NCBI GenBank assembly: GCA_029264075.1
Contig: JARICQ010000110.1
Location: forward strand, 1 to 11,316
Source of the DNA: Tissierellaceae bacterium
GTDB taxonomy: Bacteria > Bacillota > Clostridia > Tissierellales > Tissierellaceae
Direction of reading: 5' to 3'
Length of the DNA stretch: 11,316 bases
Positions 6,271 through 11,316 of this stretch are shown here, piece after piece. Position 1 is the first letter of the stretch, and each line of letters begins with the position of its first letter. A program made the position numbers and the translations under genes. The notes under the pieces are model-generated. The model saw only the letters and a program-made list of their open reading frames with translations. It was not told where the DNA came from and did no database searches.

Positions 6271-7910
6271 TATTCTAAAGAAAATATATAGTAATATAGA
6301 GGTTGACCACCGTATAATAGTTCTATATCTATATCATCATATTGATTAAATAGTTGTTCTGATAGCTCCTCAGCAACTTCCTTCGATAAATCACTACCAT
6401 ATAAAATTGTAATCAAAGAACTATCTTCGTCAATCATTTTATCTATTAATTCATTGGCTACATTATTTATTTCTTTTCCACTAGCTATGATTTCACCCTC
6501 TGATATTCCTATTATGTCATCTTTGTTTATTTTAGTGCTGTTATATTCAGTATCTCTAACAGAGTAGGTTACCTCGCCAGTCTTTACACCAGAAATAGCC
6601 TGGATCATATTTTCCTTGTTATCTTCAGCTGATTCATCTTCATCAAATGCCAGTAAGGCTGATATACCTTGAGGAATTGTCTTGGTTGGTACAACTACAA
6701 CATTTCTAGAACTAAGTTCTTTGGATTGTTCTGCAGCTAATACTATATTGCCATTGTTGGGTAATATAAATACATATTCCCCATCAGTCTTATCGATAGC
6801 ATTTAAAATATCTTCTGTGCTTGGATTCATTGTCTGTCCGCCAGAGACTATTATATCTACATTCAAATCTTTAAATACGCTATCTATACCCTTACCTACA
6901 GAAATAGATATAAAAGAATATTTTTTGTTTATTTTTACCTGCTTATTTTTTTCTTTAATATCTCCTAACTCTGACTTTAAAAGGACTTCTTCATGCTGAT
7001 ATCTCATGTTATCTATCTTGATATCTGATAACTCTCCTAGATCAAGAGCCTTTTGCAGGACTAACCCTGGATCATTTGTGTGGATATGGACTTTGATTAT
7101 TCCCTCTCCTCCAACTACTAGAAGAGAATCTGCATCATTTGAAAGATCAGTTCTGAATTTATCTATATCAGTAAAATCTGTATTTACAATAAACTCTGTA
7201 CAGTATCCAAACTCTATATCTGAATCTCCCATATCTCTTTTAGGAGCAGTCTTTGTGATAGTTTCTTCACCTGACAATAGCGATAAATCCTCCTTGCCCG
7301 AGAGCACACTATAGGCCCCTTTAAGCACATAAATAAGACCCTTGCCCCCTGCATCTACTACACCAGCTTCTTTGAGTACTGGCAACATGTCTGGAGTTTT
7401 CTCAAGGACTTCATCACCTTTTTGTATAACTTTACTTAAAAACTCTAAAATATCGTCTTCGTCATGGCAAATTGATAATGCATAATCTCCACACTCTCTA
7501 GCTACAGTGAGTATTGTTCCCTCAGTAGGCTTCATTACTGCTTTGTAGGCAGTATTTGCAGCTTCTTTAAAAGAATTTGCAAGGACTCTTGTATCTACTG
7601 TATCGACATCTTTTAGACCATTGGCAAATCCTCTGAAAAGTTGTGATAAAATTACCCCTGAATTACCCCTAGCCCCCATGAGTGATCCATTAGATGTAGC
7701 TGATGCTATTTTGTAAACACTTTCATCATCTTGCTTTAATCCTTCTTTGACTGCAGAATTAACTGTTAATGACATGTTTGTACCTGTGTCTCCATCGGGA
7801 ACAGGAAAAACATTTAAAGAGTTAACTTCCTCTTTATTATCTTCTAGAAGCTTTGCTGCACCAATTAAGGCTTTTTTCAACATAGCTCCATTTAGATTTT
7901 CAATTTTCAA
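6270..7910 (-). CDS. fakA: Fatty acid kinase catalytic subunit, FakA (YloV) family, TTG start
   Basis: The DAK/DhaL-type kinase FakA phosphorylates fatty acids held by a separate FakB (DegV-family) protein, giving acyl phosphate for phospholipid synthesis. No FakB is in this window. The product has 546 residues, close to the 553 of B. subtilis YloV. The N-terminal DhaL-like domain shows NVFPVPDGDTGTNM (33-46, Mg-ATP binding Asp residues), GARGNSGVILSQ (79-90) and VDAGGKGL (185-192). A middle domain carries C237 and the pair H275/H277 in VHIHTNDPG, which are candidate metal ligands. The C-terminal domain ends in GGQPLYYYIFSLE, as in FakA. The start is TTG 7910-7908, seven bases after a perfect AAGGAGGT; the next Met is residue 10, so the TTG is convincing. 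It lies 18 bases after the Asp23-family gene, as yloU-yloV in B. subtilis. Confidence 0.92.
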   Translation of the reverse strand: MKIENLNGAMLKKALIGAAKLLEDNKEEVNSLNVFPVPDGDTGTNMSLTVNSAVKEGLKQDDESVYKIASATSNGSLMGARGNSGVILSQLFRGFANGLKDVDTVDTRVLANSFKEAANTAYKAVMKPTEGTILTVARECGDYALSICHDEDDILEFLSKVIQKGDEVLEKTPDMLPVLKEAGVVDAGGKGLIYVLKGAYSVLSGKEDLSLLSGEETITKTAPKRDMGDSDIEFGYCTEFIVNTDFTDIDKFRTDLSNDADSLLVVGGEGIIKVHIHTNDPGLVLQKALDLGELSDIKIDNMRYQHEEVLLKSELGDIKEKNKQVKINKKYSFISISVGKGIDSVFKDLNVDIIVSGGQTMNPSTEDILNAIDKTDGEYVFILPNNGNIVLAAEQSKELSSRNVVVVPTKTIPQGISALLAFDEDESAEDNKENMIQAISGVKTGEVTYSVRDTEYNSTKINKDDIIGISEGEIIASGKEINNVANELIDKMIDEDSSLITILYGSDLSKEVAEELSEQLFNQYDDIDIELLYGGQPLYYYIFSLE

Positions 7911-7928
7911 TTATAGTACCTCCTTAAA

Positions 7929-8285
7929 CTACTTTTCAACTCTTATTCCCTGTACATGTACATTTATTTTATCTACTGTCATTCCAGTTAAATTTTCCAC
8001 ATTAAACTTAACCCTATCTATTATGTTTTTTGCTACAACAGAGATTTTAATTCCATATTCTAATATTACATGTAGGTCAATTATTAACTTGTTATCTTTG
8101 GAGTATACTTTTATACCCCTTGTTAGATGGTCCCATTTTAAGAGTTCAAATAAGCCATCTGTAGCATTTTTAGAAGCCATGCCTACTATACCGTAACTCT
8201 CCATTGCAGATATTCCTGCAAGTCTTGCTATGACGTTGTCGTCTATACTAATCAAACCATATTTAGTAATTTCTTTGGCTGGCAT
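7929..8285 (-). CDS. Asp23/Gls24 family protein (YloU type)
   Basis: A 118-residue soluble protein of the Asp23/Gls24 family (DUF322). Such proteins are linked in several Firmicutes to envelope stress and the membrane-proximal cell surface, but the biochemical role of the YloU branch is not established. The N-terminus GLISIDDNVIARLAGISAME (10-29) and the later GVKISVVAKNII-like segment (read here as GIKISVVAKNIIDRV, about 78-92) followed by VNVHVQGI-like VDKINVHVQGIRV are family hallmarks. The ATG at 8285 follows AAGGAGGCG at a good distance. The gene precedes fakA and is preceded by a near-consensus promoter. The same yloU-yloV pairing in B. subtilis and many Firmicutes suggests a shared role around fatty acid use or the envelope; this is inference. 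The family call is firm. Confidence 0.92.
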   Translation of the reverse strand: MPAKEITKYGLISIDDNVIARLAGISAMESYGIVGMASKNATDGLFELLKWDHLTRGIKVYSKDNKLIIDLHVILEYGIKISVVAKNIIDRVKFNVENLTGMTVDKINVHVQGIRVEK

Positions 8286-8324
8286 ATATAATCGCCTCCT
8301 TAATTTAGATATATCATATTCTAT

Positions 8325-8353
8325 ATTTTAACCTAAATAATCCAATAGTTCAA
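8325..8353 (-). promoter_or_regulatory. Promoter of the Asp23 family-fakA unit
   Basis: Minus-strand TTGAAC (8353-8348), an ideal 17-base spacer and TAAAAT (8330-8325). The start would be near 8318, giving a leader of about 33 bases with the AAGGAGG site. It is among the best-scoring promoters by eye in the window. The rpmB promoter on the other strand lies about 40 bases further right and does not overlap it. Confidence 0.6.
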
Positions 8354-8393
8354 CTAGAATATAATATTTTATTAGTTTTATATTACTTAGTAG

Positions 8394-8423
8394 TTGCTTT
8401 TTACTTGAATCTTGTGTTAAAAT
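8394..8423 (+). promoter_or_regulatory. Candidate promoter of rpmB
   Basis: TTGCTT (8394-8399), an 18-base spacer and TAAAAT (8418-8423). The start near 8430 would give an untranslated leader of about 68 bases. Only a weak ATACT/AGTAT hairpin is visible in that leader, and I see no recognisable ribosomal-protein leader motif. Confidence 0.45.
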
Positions 8424-8498
8424 ATAAGATGTTATTATTGAAAAAATTAAATATACTTTTATAGTATTCTATGAATTACCTAAGGAGGTGTTTTTTTC

Positions 8499-8690
8499 AT
8501 GTCTAAAGTTTGTGCAATATGTGGAAAAGGAAAAGTATTTGGTAACAAGGTTACTTTTTCAAATAAAAAGATTTCAAGAAGCTGGTCTCCTAATCTAAGA
8601 TCAGTAAGAGCTGTTGTAGATGGCTCAACAAAGAGAATCAAAGTATGTACTAGATGTTTAAGATCTGGTTATGTTGAAAGAGCTTTGTAA
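8499..8690 (+). CDS. rpmB: 50S ribosomal protein L28, four-cysteine form
   Basis: Small basic protein of the large ribosomal subunit, 63 residues. It carries CAIC at residues 5-8 and CTRC at 50-53, the C4 zinc-ribbon form of L28; B. subtilis L28 lacks these Cys residues. The core SWSPNLRSVRAVVDG (28-42) and the end RCLRSGYVERAL are typical. The start ATG at 8499 has a perfect AAGGAGGTG (8482-8490), as expected for a highly expressed gene. It points against its neighbours on both sides, with the Asp23-family gene diverging and thiN converging. The same inverted rpmB lies between thiN and yloU in B. subtilis, so the arrangement is old. The transcript ends in a shared hairpin just after the stop. 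Confidence 0.97.
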   Translation: MSKVCAICGKGKVFGNKVTFSNKKISRSWSPNLRSVRAVVDGSTKRIKVCTRCLRSGYVERAL

Positions 8691-8702
8691 TTTAAAATTC
8701 AC

Positions 8703-8755
8703 AATATAAAACAAGACTTGCAATTTATAGAAATTGGCAAGTCTTGTTTTATATT
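8703..8755. terminator. Bidirectional terminator shared by rpmB and thiN
   Basis: An 18-bp perfect stem (8703-8720 with 8738-8755) is capped, after one bulged G, by six more pairs (CAATTT/AAATTG) and an ATAG loop. A-rich and T-rich ends are built into the arms, so either strand gives a hairpin followed by U-rich sequence. The right end overlaps two bases of the thiN stop codon (8756-8754). It begins 12 bases after the rpmB stop. Confidence 0.85.
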
Positions 8756-9389
8756 AATCTACTGATTGGATTACTAAGGCTTTTCCTCTGTGAACTTTAA
8801 TCTTTCCAAAATCTTCTATTATTTCATTGCTGACTCCATGGGTAGAAGCAAACGGAATAAATACTTTATCTAAGTCATAATAAAAACCTGATATTGAAAG
8901 AACTATTCCTGTATCTGATATGGGTATTATTGAAACAAATGTTTTTTCCTCTCTTTTTAAGCAGAGTTGATCATCTATTAAATAAATAGTGTTCTTATCA
9001 TCATATACAATTCCCTTTATTTCTTTCTCTAATAGATAAGCTAACAATAGTATATTTGCAATACTATGGTCCTGTCTAGACCCTGTGGCTCCTATCAGGG
9101 ATATTTCACTGCATCCTATTTCTATTAGATAATCCATTGCAAGCTCAGTATCTGTCTTATCTTTTATAGGAGTATGTTTTTCTGTTTTTATATCCTCTCT
9201 TTCAATATACTCTATTGATTCTCTACTTATAGAATCAAAGTCTCCCAATACTAAATCAGGTCTTTGATGAATCTTCATCAAATGCCTTATTCCTCCATCT
9301 GCACAAATTACAAAATCAGAAACTCTAAAAACCTTACTTAATTTTTCGTAATTAGTTATATCTCCATTTGATACTATCAAACCTCTCAT
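8754..9389 (-). CDS. thiN: Thiamine pyrophosphokinase
   Basis: Transfers pyrophosphate from ATP to thiamine to form thiamine pyrophosphate (TPP), the active cofactor. The start at ATG 9389 gives 211 residues, close to the 214 of B. subtilis ThiN. It lies eight bases after the thiT stop with AAGGTAG upstream. A start at 9434 would overlap thiT and add 15 residues with no ribosome binding site. Catalytic-domain motifs are ADGG (30-33), LGDFDS (48-53), KDKTDTELA (76-84) and GATGSRQDHSIANI (100-113). The C-terminal part is the thiamine-binding beta domain. The gene shares the riboswitch-controlled transcript with thiT, so import and activation of thiamine are under one control. In B. subtilis thiN follows rpe directly; here thiT has come between. 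Confidence 0.96.
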   Translation of the reverse strand: MRGLIVSNGDITNYEKLSKVFRVSDFVICADGGIRHLMKIHQRPDLVLGDFDSISRESIEYIEREDIKTEKHTPIKDKTDTELAMDYLIEIGCSEISLIGATGSRQDHSIANILLLAYLLEKEIKGIVYDDKNTIYLIDDQLCLKREEKTFVSIIPISDTGIVLSISGFYYDLDKVFIPFASTHGVSNEIIEDFGKIKVHRGKALVIQSVD

Positions 9390-9397
9390 ATTTTTCA

Positions 9398-9943
9398 CTA
9401 CCTTGATTTTATTGTCTGTTGTAAAGGCTTCCATACAATCGATATTAATACAGCTGAAACTACAAACTCAGGTATTAGATAGCTAGACTGATATATCGTC
9501 GAATAAATCCAAGGATTTTGGGATCCAGCATATTCAGCAAAGAATATAACGCCTGCTAGCAGATGACAGATAAATCTAGCACTAATTGCCAAAAAAACTG
9601 GGAATATAGTCTTAAATAAATAATTGCCTTTATTTTTATCTTTTAATGTATAAAATATTCCAGCCAGGCCTAAAACTCCAAATGCAATTGGATATTCCAA
9701 TATAGCTTGCATTGGTGAGAATACCCATCCACCCATAATAAGTTTCAACACTCCAAAAATAGATCCAGCAATCATACCAGGCCCAAACCCCCATCGCATA
9801 GAGAATATGATTATTGGTATCATACTCCCTGCTGTTACCGACCCACCATTTGGCGCTTGATACACTTTGATTCTACTAAGAACAAATGCCAATGCAATCA
9901 TAATACCCGCCTCTACAATCATTTTTGTAGTCCATTTTTTCAC
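9398..9943 (-). CDS. thiT: Thiamine ECF transporter S component, ThiT (YuaJ) family, GTG start
   Basis: Membrane substrate-binding subunit that captures thiamine and works with the shared ECF module (EcfA, EcfA', EcfT), which is not in this window. 181 residues with about six hydrophobic helices. The start is GTG 9943, after AAAGGAGGAG at a good distance. Residues that match the thiamine pocket of L. lactis ThiT are Y84 and E83 in LEYPIAF, H127 in CHLLAG and Y147 in PWIYSTIYQSSY. At position 152, where Asn151 of L. lactis lies, there is Gln (see findings). The TPP riboswitch directly upstream confirms the thiamine role. The stop is eight bases before thiN. I judge the function certain; substrate fine-tuning from the Gln is open. 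Confidence 0.95.
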   Translation of the reverse strand: MKKWTTKMIVEAGIMIALAFVLSRIKVYQAPNGGSVTAGSMIPIIIFSMRWGFGPGMIAGSIFGVLKLIMGGWVFSPMQAILEYPIAFGVLGLAGIFYTLKDKNKGNYLFKTIFPVFLAISARFICHLLAGVIFFAEYAGSQNPWIYSTIYQSSYLIPEFVVSAVLISIVWKPLQQTIKSR

Positions 9944-9966
9944 TTTAACTCCTCCTTTAAATAAAC

Positions 9967-9993
9967 AAACCCATTACTAGCTAGGTAATGGGT
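9967..9993 (-). terminator. Riboswitch expression-platform terminator
   Basis: A 9-bp perfect stem, ACCCATTAC with GTAATGGGT (minus strand 9993-9985 with 9977-9969), has a 7-base CTAGCTA loop and is followed by TTGTTTATTT. It lies between the TPP aptamer and the thiT ribosome binding site, the standard place for premature termination when TPP is bound. An alternative pairing that would disrupt it is described in the findings. Confidence 0.8.
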
Positions 9994-10008
9994 ATCTAAA
10001 GGCTATAC

Positions 10009-10090
10009 ACACTTCCCTACGCTAGTATTATCTAGTTCAGGTCTTAAGGGTCATGTTTTTCAACTCTCAGCCTACAGGCTCCCCCAGTGT
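10009..10090 (-). ncRNA. TPP riboswitch (THI element) aptamer upstream of thiT-thiN
   Basis: Minus-strand order is the canonical one: GGGGGAGCC, a short P3 hairpin loop, GGCTGAGAG (CTGAGA at 10070-10065), ACCCTT, ACCTGAA, the P4/P5 region CTAG-ATAATA-CTAG, then GCGTAGGGAAG. P1 is closed by ACACT (10090-10086) and AGTGT (10013-10009). CTGAGA binds the pyrimidine ring and the GCG/GGGAAG side binds the pyrophosphate, by known TPP aptamer structure. The consensus CTGG/CCAG pair is replaced by the compensated pair CTAG/CTAG, so the helix is kept. The aptamer is followed by a terminator, which points to transcriptional OFF control by TPP. Confidence 0.95.
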
Positions 10091-10114
10091 TACAATTTCT
10101 ATTCATTTATCTTG

Positions 10115-10142
10115 ATTATATCATAAAATATTATCTTTACAA
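10115..10142 (-). promoter_or_regulatory. Promoter for the riboswitch-thiT-thiN transcript
   Basis: Minus-strand TTGTAA (10142-10137), a 16-base spacer and TATAAT (10120-10115) with an upstream TG (extended -10: TGATATAAT). The -35 consists of the last sense codon of rpe (TTG) plus its stop TAA. The start near 10108 leaves about 18 bases before the aptamer. Thiamine genes thus have a start of their own besides any readthrough from rsgA-rpe, for which I see no terminator here. Confidence 0.6.
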
Positions 10143-10784
10143 GCTTTTAAATTCTTTTATTCTCTTTTCTACATCTTCTGCTCCAAATATACCTGACCCT
10201 ACAACTAAAAGATCTCCACCAAGTTCTATTATCTCTTTTGCATTTTCTAATTTTATTCCCCCATCAACTTGAAGGATGATATCTCTTTTAGTCTTATCTA
10301 TCATGCTTCTTGCATCAGATATTTTCTCCTTCATAGCAGGGATAAATGATTGCCCACCAAAACCTGGATTTACAGTCATTATTAGTATCAAGTCTATATC
10401 ATCCAATATATATTCTATAGTAGAAAGAGTTGTAGCAGGATTTAAAGTAACCCCAGCCTTTACTCCAAATGATTTAATAATCTGTATTGTCCTGTGAAGG
10501 TGAGTAGTTGATTCTTGATGAACTGTAATTATATCTGCACCTGCATCTACAAATTCTTCTATATATCTTTCGGGTCTATCAATCATAAGGTGGACATCAA
10601 ATGGAATATCTGTTATTTTTCTTAGCTTTTTAATTACTGGAGGCCCGAATGTTATATTGGGCACATATATTCCGTCCATCACATCTAAATGTATATAATC
10701 TGCATTGCCATTTTCCATTTTTCTAATTTCTTTACTTAGGTCAGCAAAATCTGCCGATAGCAGTGAAGGTGCTATCTTTACCAT
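10137..10784 (-). CDS. rpe: Ribulose-phosphate 3-epimerase
   Basis: Interconverts ribulose 5-phosphate and xylulose 5-phosphate in the non-oxidative pentose phosphate pathway; a (beta/alpha)8-barrel metal enzyme. 215 residues, standard length. Catalytic and metal residues are all visible: S8 in APSLLSADF, H32 and D34 in HLDVMDG, H65 in DVHLMI, and D174 in VDGGI. The phosphate-binding loops NPGFGGQ (139-145) and VVGSGIFG (about 194-201) are intact. The ATG at 10784 has AGGAGGT upstream, which lies inside the last codons of rsgA, and is only two bases from the rsgA stop; translation is probably coupled. The stop codon doubles as part of the next promoter. Xylulose 5-phosphate feeds transketolase, a TPP enzyme, so the thiamine genes next door fit by pathway, but this link is inference. 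Confidence 0.97.
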   Translation of the reverse strand: MVKIAPSLLSADFADLSKEIRKMENGNADYIHLDVMDGIYVPNITFGPPVIKKLRKITDIPFDVHLMIDRPERYIEEFVDAGADIITVHQESTTHLHRTIQIIKSFGVKAGVTLNPATTLSTIEYILDDIDLILIMTVNPGFGGQSFIPAMKEKISDARSMIDKTKRDIILQVDGGIKLENAKEIIELGGDLLVVGSGIFGAEDVEKRIKEFKSL

Positions 10785-10786
10785 AT

Positions 10787-11316
10787 TTAATACCTCCTAT
10801 TTTTCTTTATCTCTTCTAAAAACATTAAATAGTTTGCATACCTTTCAGAGTTAACCTCTCCCTCTTCTACTTGTTTTTTTACTTCACAAGCTGGCTCATT
10901 TACGTGTAAGCAATTCATGAATTTACATCCATGAGAATATTTCTTGATCTCTAGGAAATATTGTCCCAGCTCTCTTTCGTCTTCTATGAAATCTAAATCT
11001 AAAGAGCTAAATCCAGGACTATCGAGCACATAAGAATTGCCTTCTAAATGCAATATTTCAGTGTGTCTTGTTGTATGCTTTCCTCTTTTATTCTTTTCAC
11101 TTATTTCACCTATTTTTAAATTATAGTCCGGATCAATAAGATTTAATAATGATGATTTTCCAACCCCTGAAGGACCTGCAAACACAGAAATATTGTCTTT
11201 AAGAGATATCCTTAAATCATCAATTCCCTCTTCAGTCTCTATGCTAGTCATTATGACTTTATATCCTATTTTACTATATATGTCTCTTATTACAAGTGAA
11301 GCTTCTAAATCTAAAT
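10787..11316 (-). CDS. rsgA: Small ribosomal subunit biogenesis GTPase RsgA, N-terminus beyond the window
   Basis: Circularly permuted GTPase that checks late 30S assembly. The frame is open to the right edge, so 175 C-terminal residues are visible and the N-terminal OB domain plus the NKxD (G4) motif are missing; the ATG at 11251 is internal, because the upstream codons DLEASLVIRDIYSKIGYKV fit RsgA. G1 is GPSGVGKSSLLN, followed by RGKHTTRHTE and by G3 as DSPGFSSLD; this G4-G1-G3 order defines the permuted family. The C-terminal zinc site is CKFMNCLHVNEPAC, that is C-x4-C-x-H-x5-C. The start and promoter lie outside. It heads the visible rsgA-rpe part, as cpgA (yloQ)-rpe in B. subtilis. Confidence 0.96.
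   Translation of the reverse strand, partial: LDLEASLVIRDIYSKIGYKVIMTSIETEEGIDDLRISLKDNISVFAGPSGVGKSSLLNLIDPDYNLKIGEISEKNKRGKHTTRHTEILHLEGNSYVLDSPGFSSLDLDFIEDERELGQYFLEIKKYSHGCKFMNCLHVNEPACEVKKQVEEGEVNSERYANYLMFLEEIKKNRRY

Noticed and set aside
8424..8498. Autoregulatory ribosomal-protein leader before rpmB
   Set aside because: Only a 5-bp ATACT/AGTAT hairpin is visible, which is expected by chance in such AT-rich sequence.
8691..8753. A spoVM gene, which lies between thiN and rpmB in B. subtilis
   Set aside because: The gap is only 63 bases and is filled by the shared terminator; no 26-codon frame resembling SpoVM is present on either strand. Absence here does not show absence from the genome.
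9390..9434. Longer thiN frame overlapping the end of thiT
   Set aside because: No ribosome binding site upstream, and the added 15 residues do not precede the usual ThiN start.
1..11316. Mobile elements, CRISPR arrays, tRNA genes, toxin-antitoxin pairs or defence genes
   Set aside because: No direct repeat series, transposase or integrase motifs, tRNA cloverleaf or small paired frames were found. Apart from hairpins and the 50-base palindrome, I saw no repeats, and nearly all bases belong to housekeeping genes.

Overview
The window is a strongly AT-rich, gene-dense chromosomal stretch from a low-GC Gram-positive anaerobe, most likely a member of the Clostridia or Tissierellia. The grounds are the strong GGAGG-type ribosome binding sites, TTG and GTG starts, acetate kinase next to a TmcAL-type enzyme, and gene order matching the Bacillus/Clostridia 'ylo' and 'ylb' neighbourhoods. 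Genus cannot be told from the sequence alone. There are twelve protein genes, two of them cut by the window edges. I see no tRNA, rRNA, insertion sequence, CRISPR array, phage gene or defence gene.

Left part (1-2566): acetate kinase (minus, C-terminus off the edge) and the tRNA-Met cytidine acetate ligase gene tmcAL (plus) diverge from a 105-base spacer that carries two overlapping sigma-A-type promoters. Both enzymes spend ATP on acetate. tmcAL ends at a perfect 50-base palindrome, which also faces the end of the convergent minus-strand genes.

Centre-left (2567-6270, minus): recG, rsmD, coaD and a small coiled-coil protein of unknown function are read in that order. coaD and the coiled-coil gene are packed within 1-3 bases of their upstream neighbours. 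recG makes the branch-migration helicase, rsmD the 16S rRNA m2G966 methyltransferase, and coaD the fourth enzyme of CoA synthesis.

Centre (6241-8690): an Asp23-family gene (yloU type) and fakA (yloV type, fatty acid kinase) form a minus-strand pair with a clear promoter and a clear terminator. rpmB (ribosomal protein L28, four-cysteine form) is read the other way from the same intergenic region.

Right part (8691-11316, minus): rsgA (partial), rpe, a TPP riboswitch with its own promoter, thiT (thiamine ECF transporter S component) and thiN (thiamine pyrophosphokinase). thiT brings thiamine in and thiN turns it into TPP, the ligand sensed by the riboswitch, so this is a closed feedback loop. 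The rsgA-rpe-thiN order is the old Bacillus order; thiT and the riboswitch sit between rpe and thiN.

Overall this is a housekeeping region. I found no strong case for an undescribed system. The most useful leads are the widely conserved but unexplained coiled-coil gene next to coaD, the shared ackA/tmcAL promoter region, the riboswitch-gated thiamine module, a Gln in place of a usual thiamine-contacting Asn in ThiT, and the perfect palindrome.
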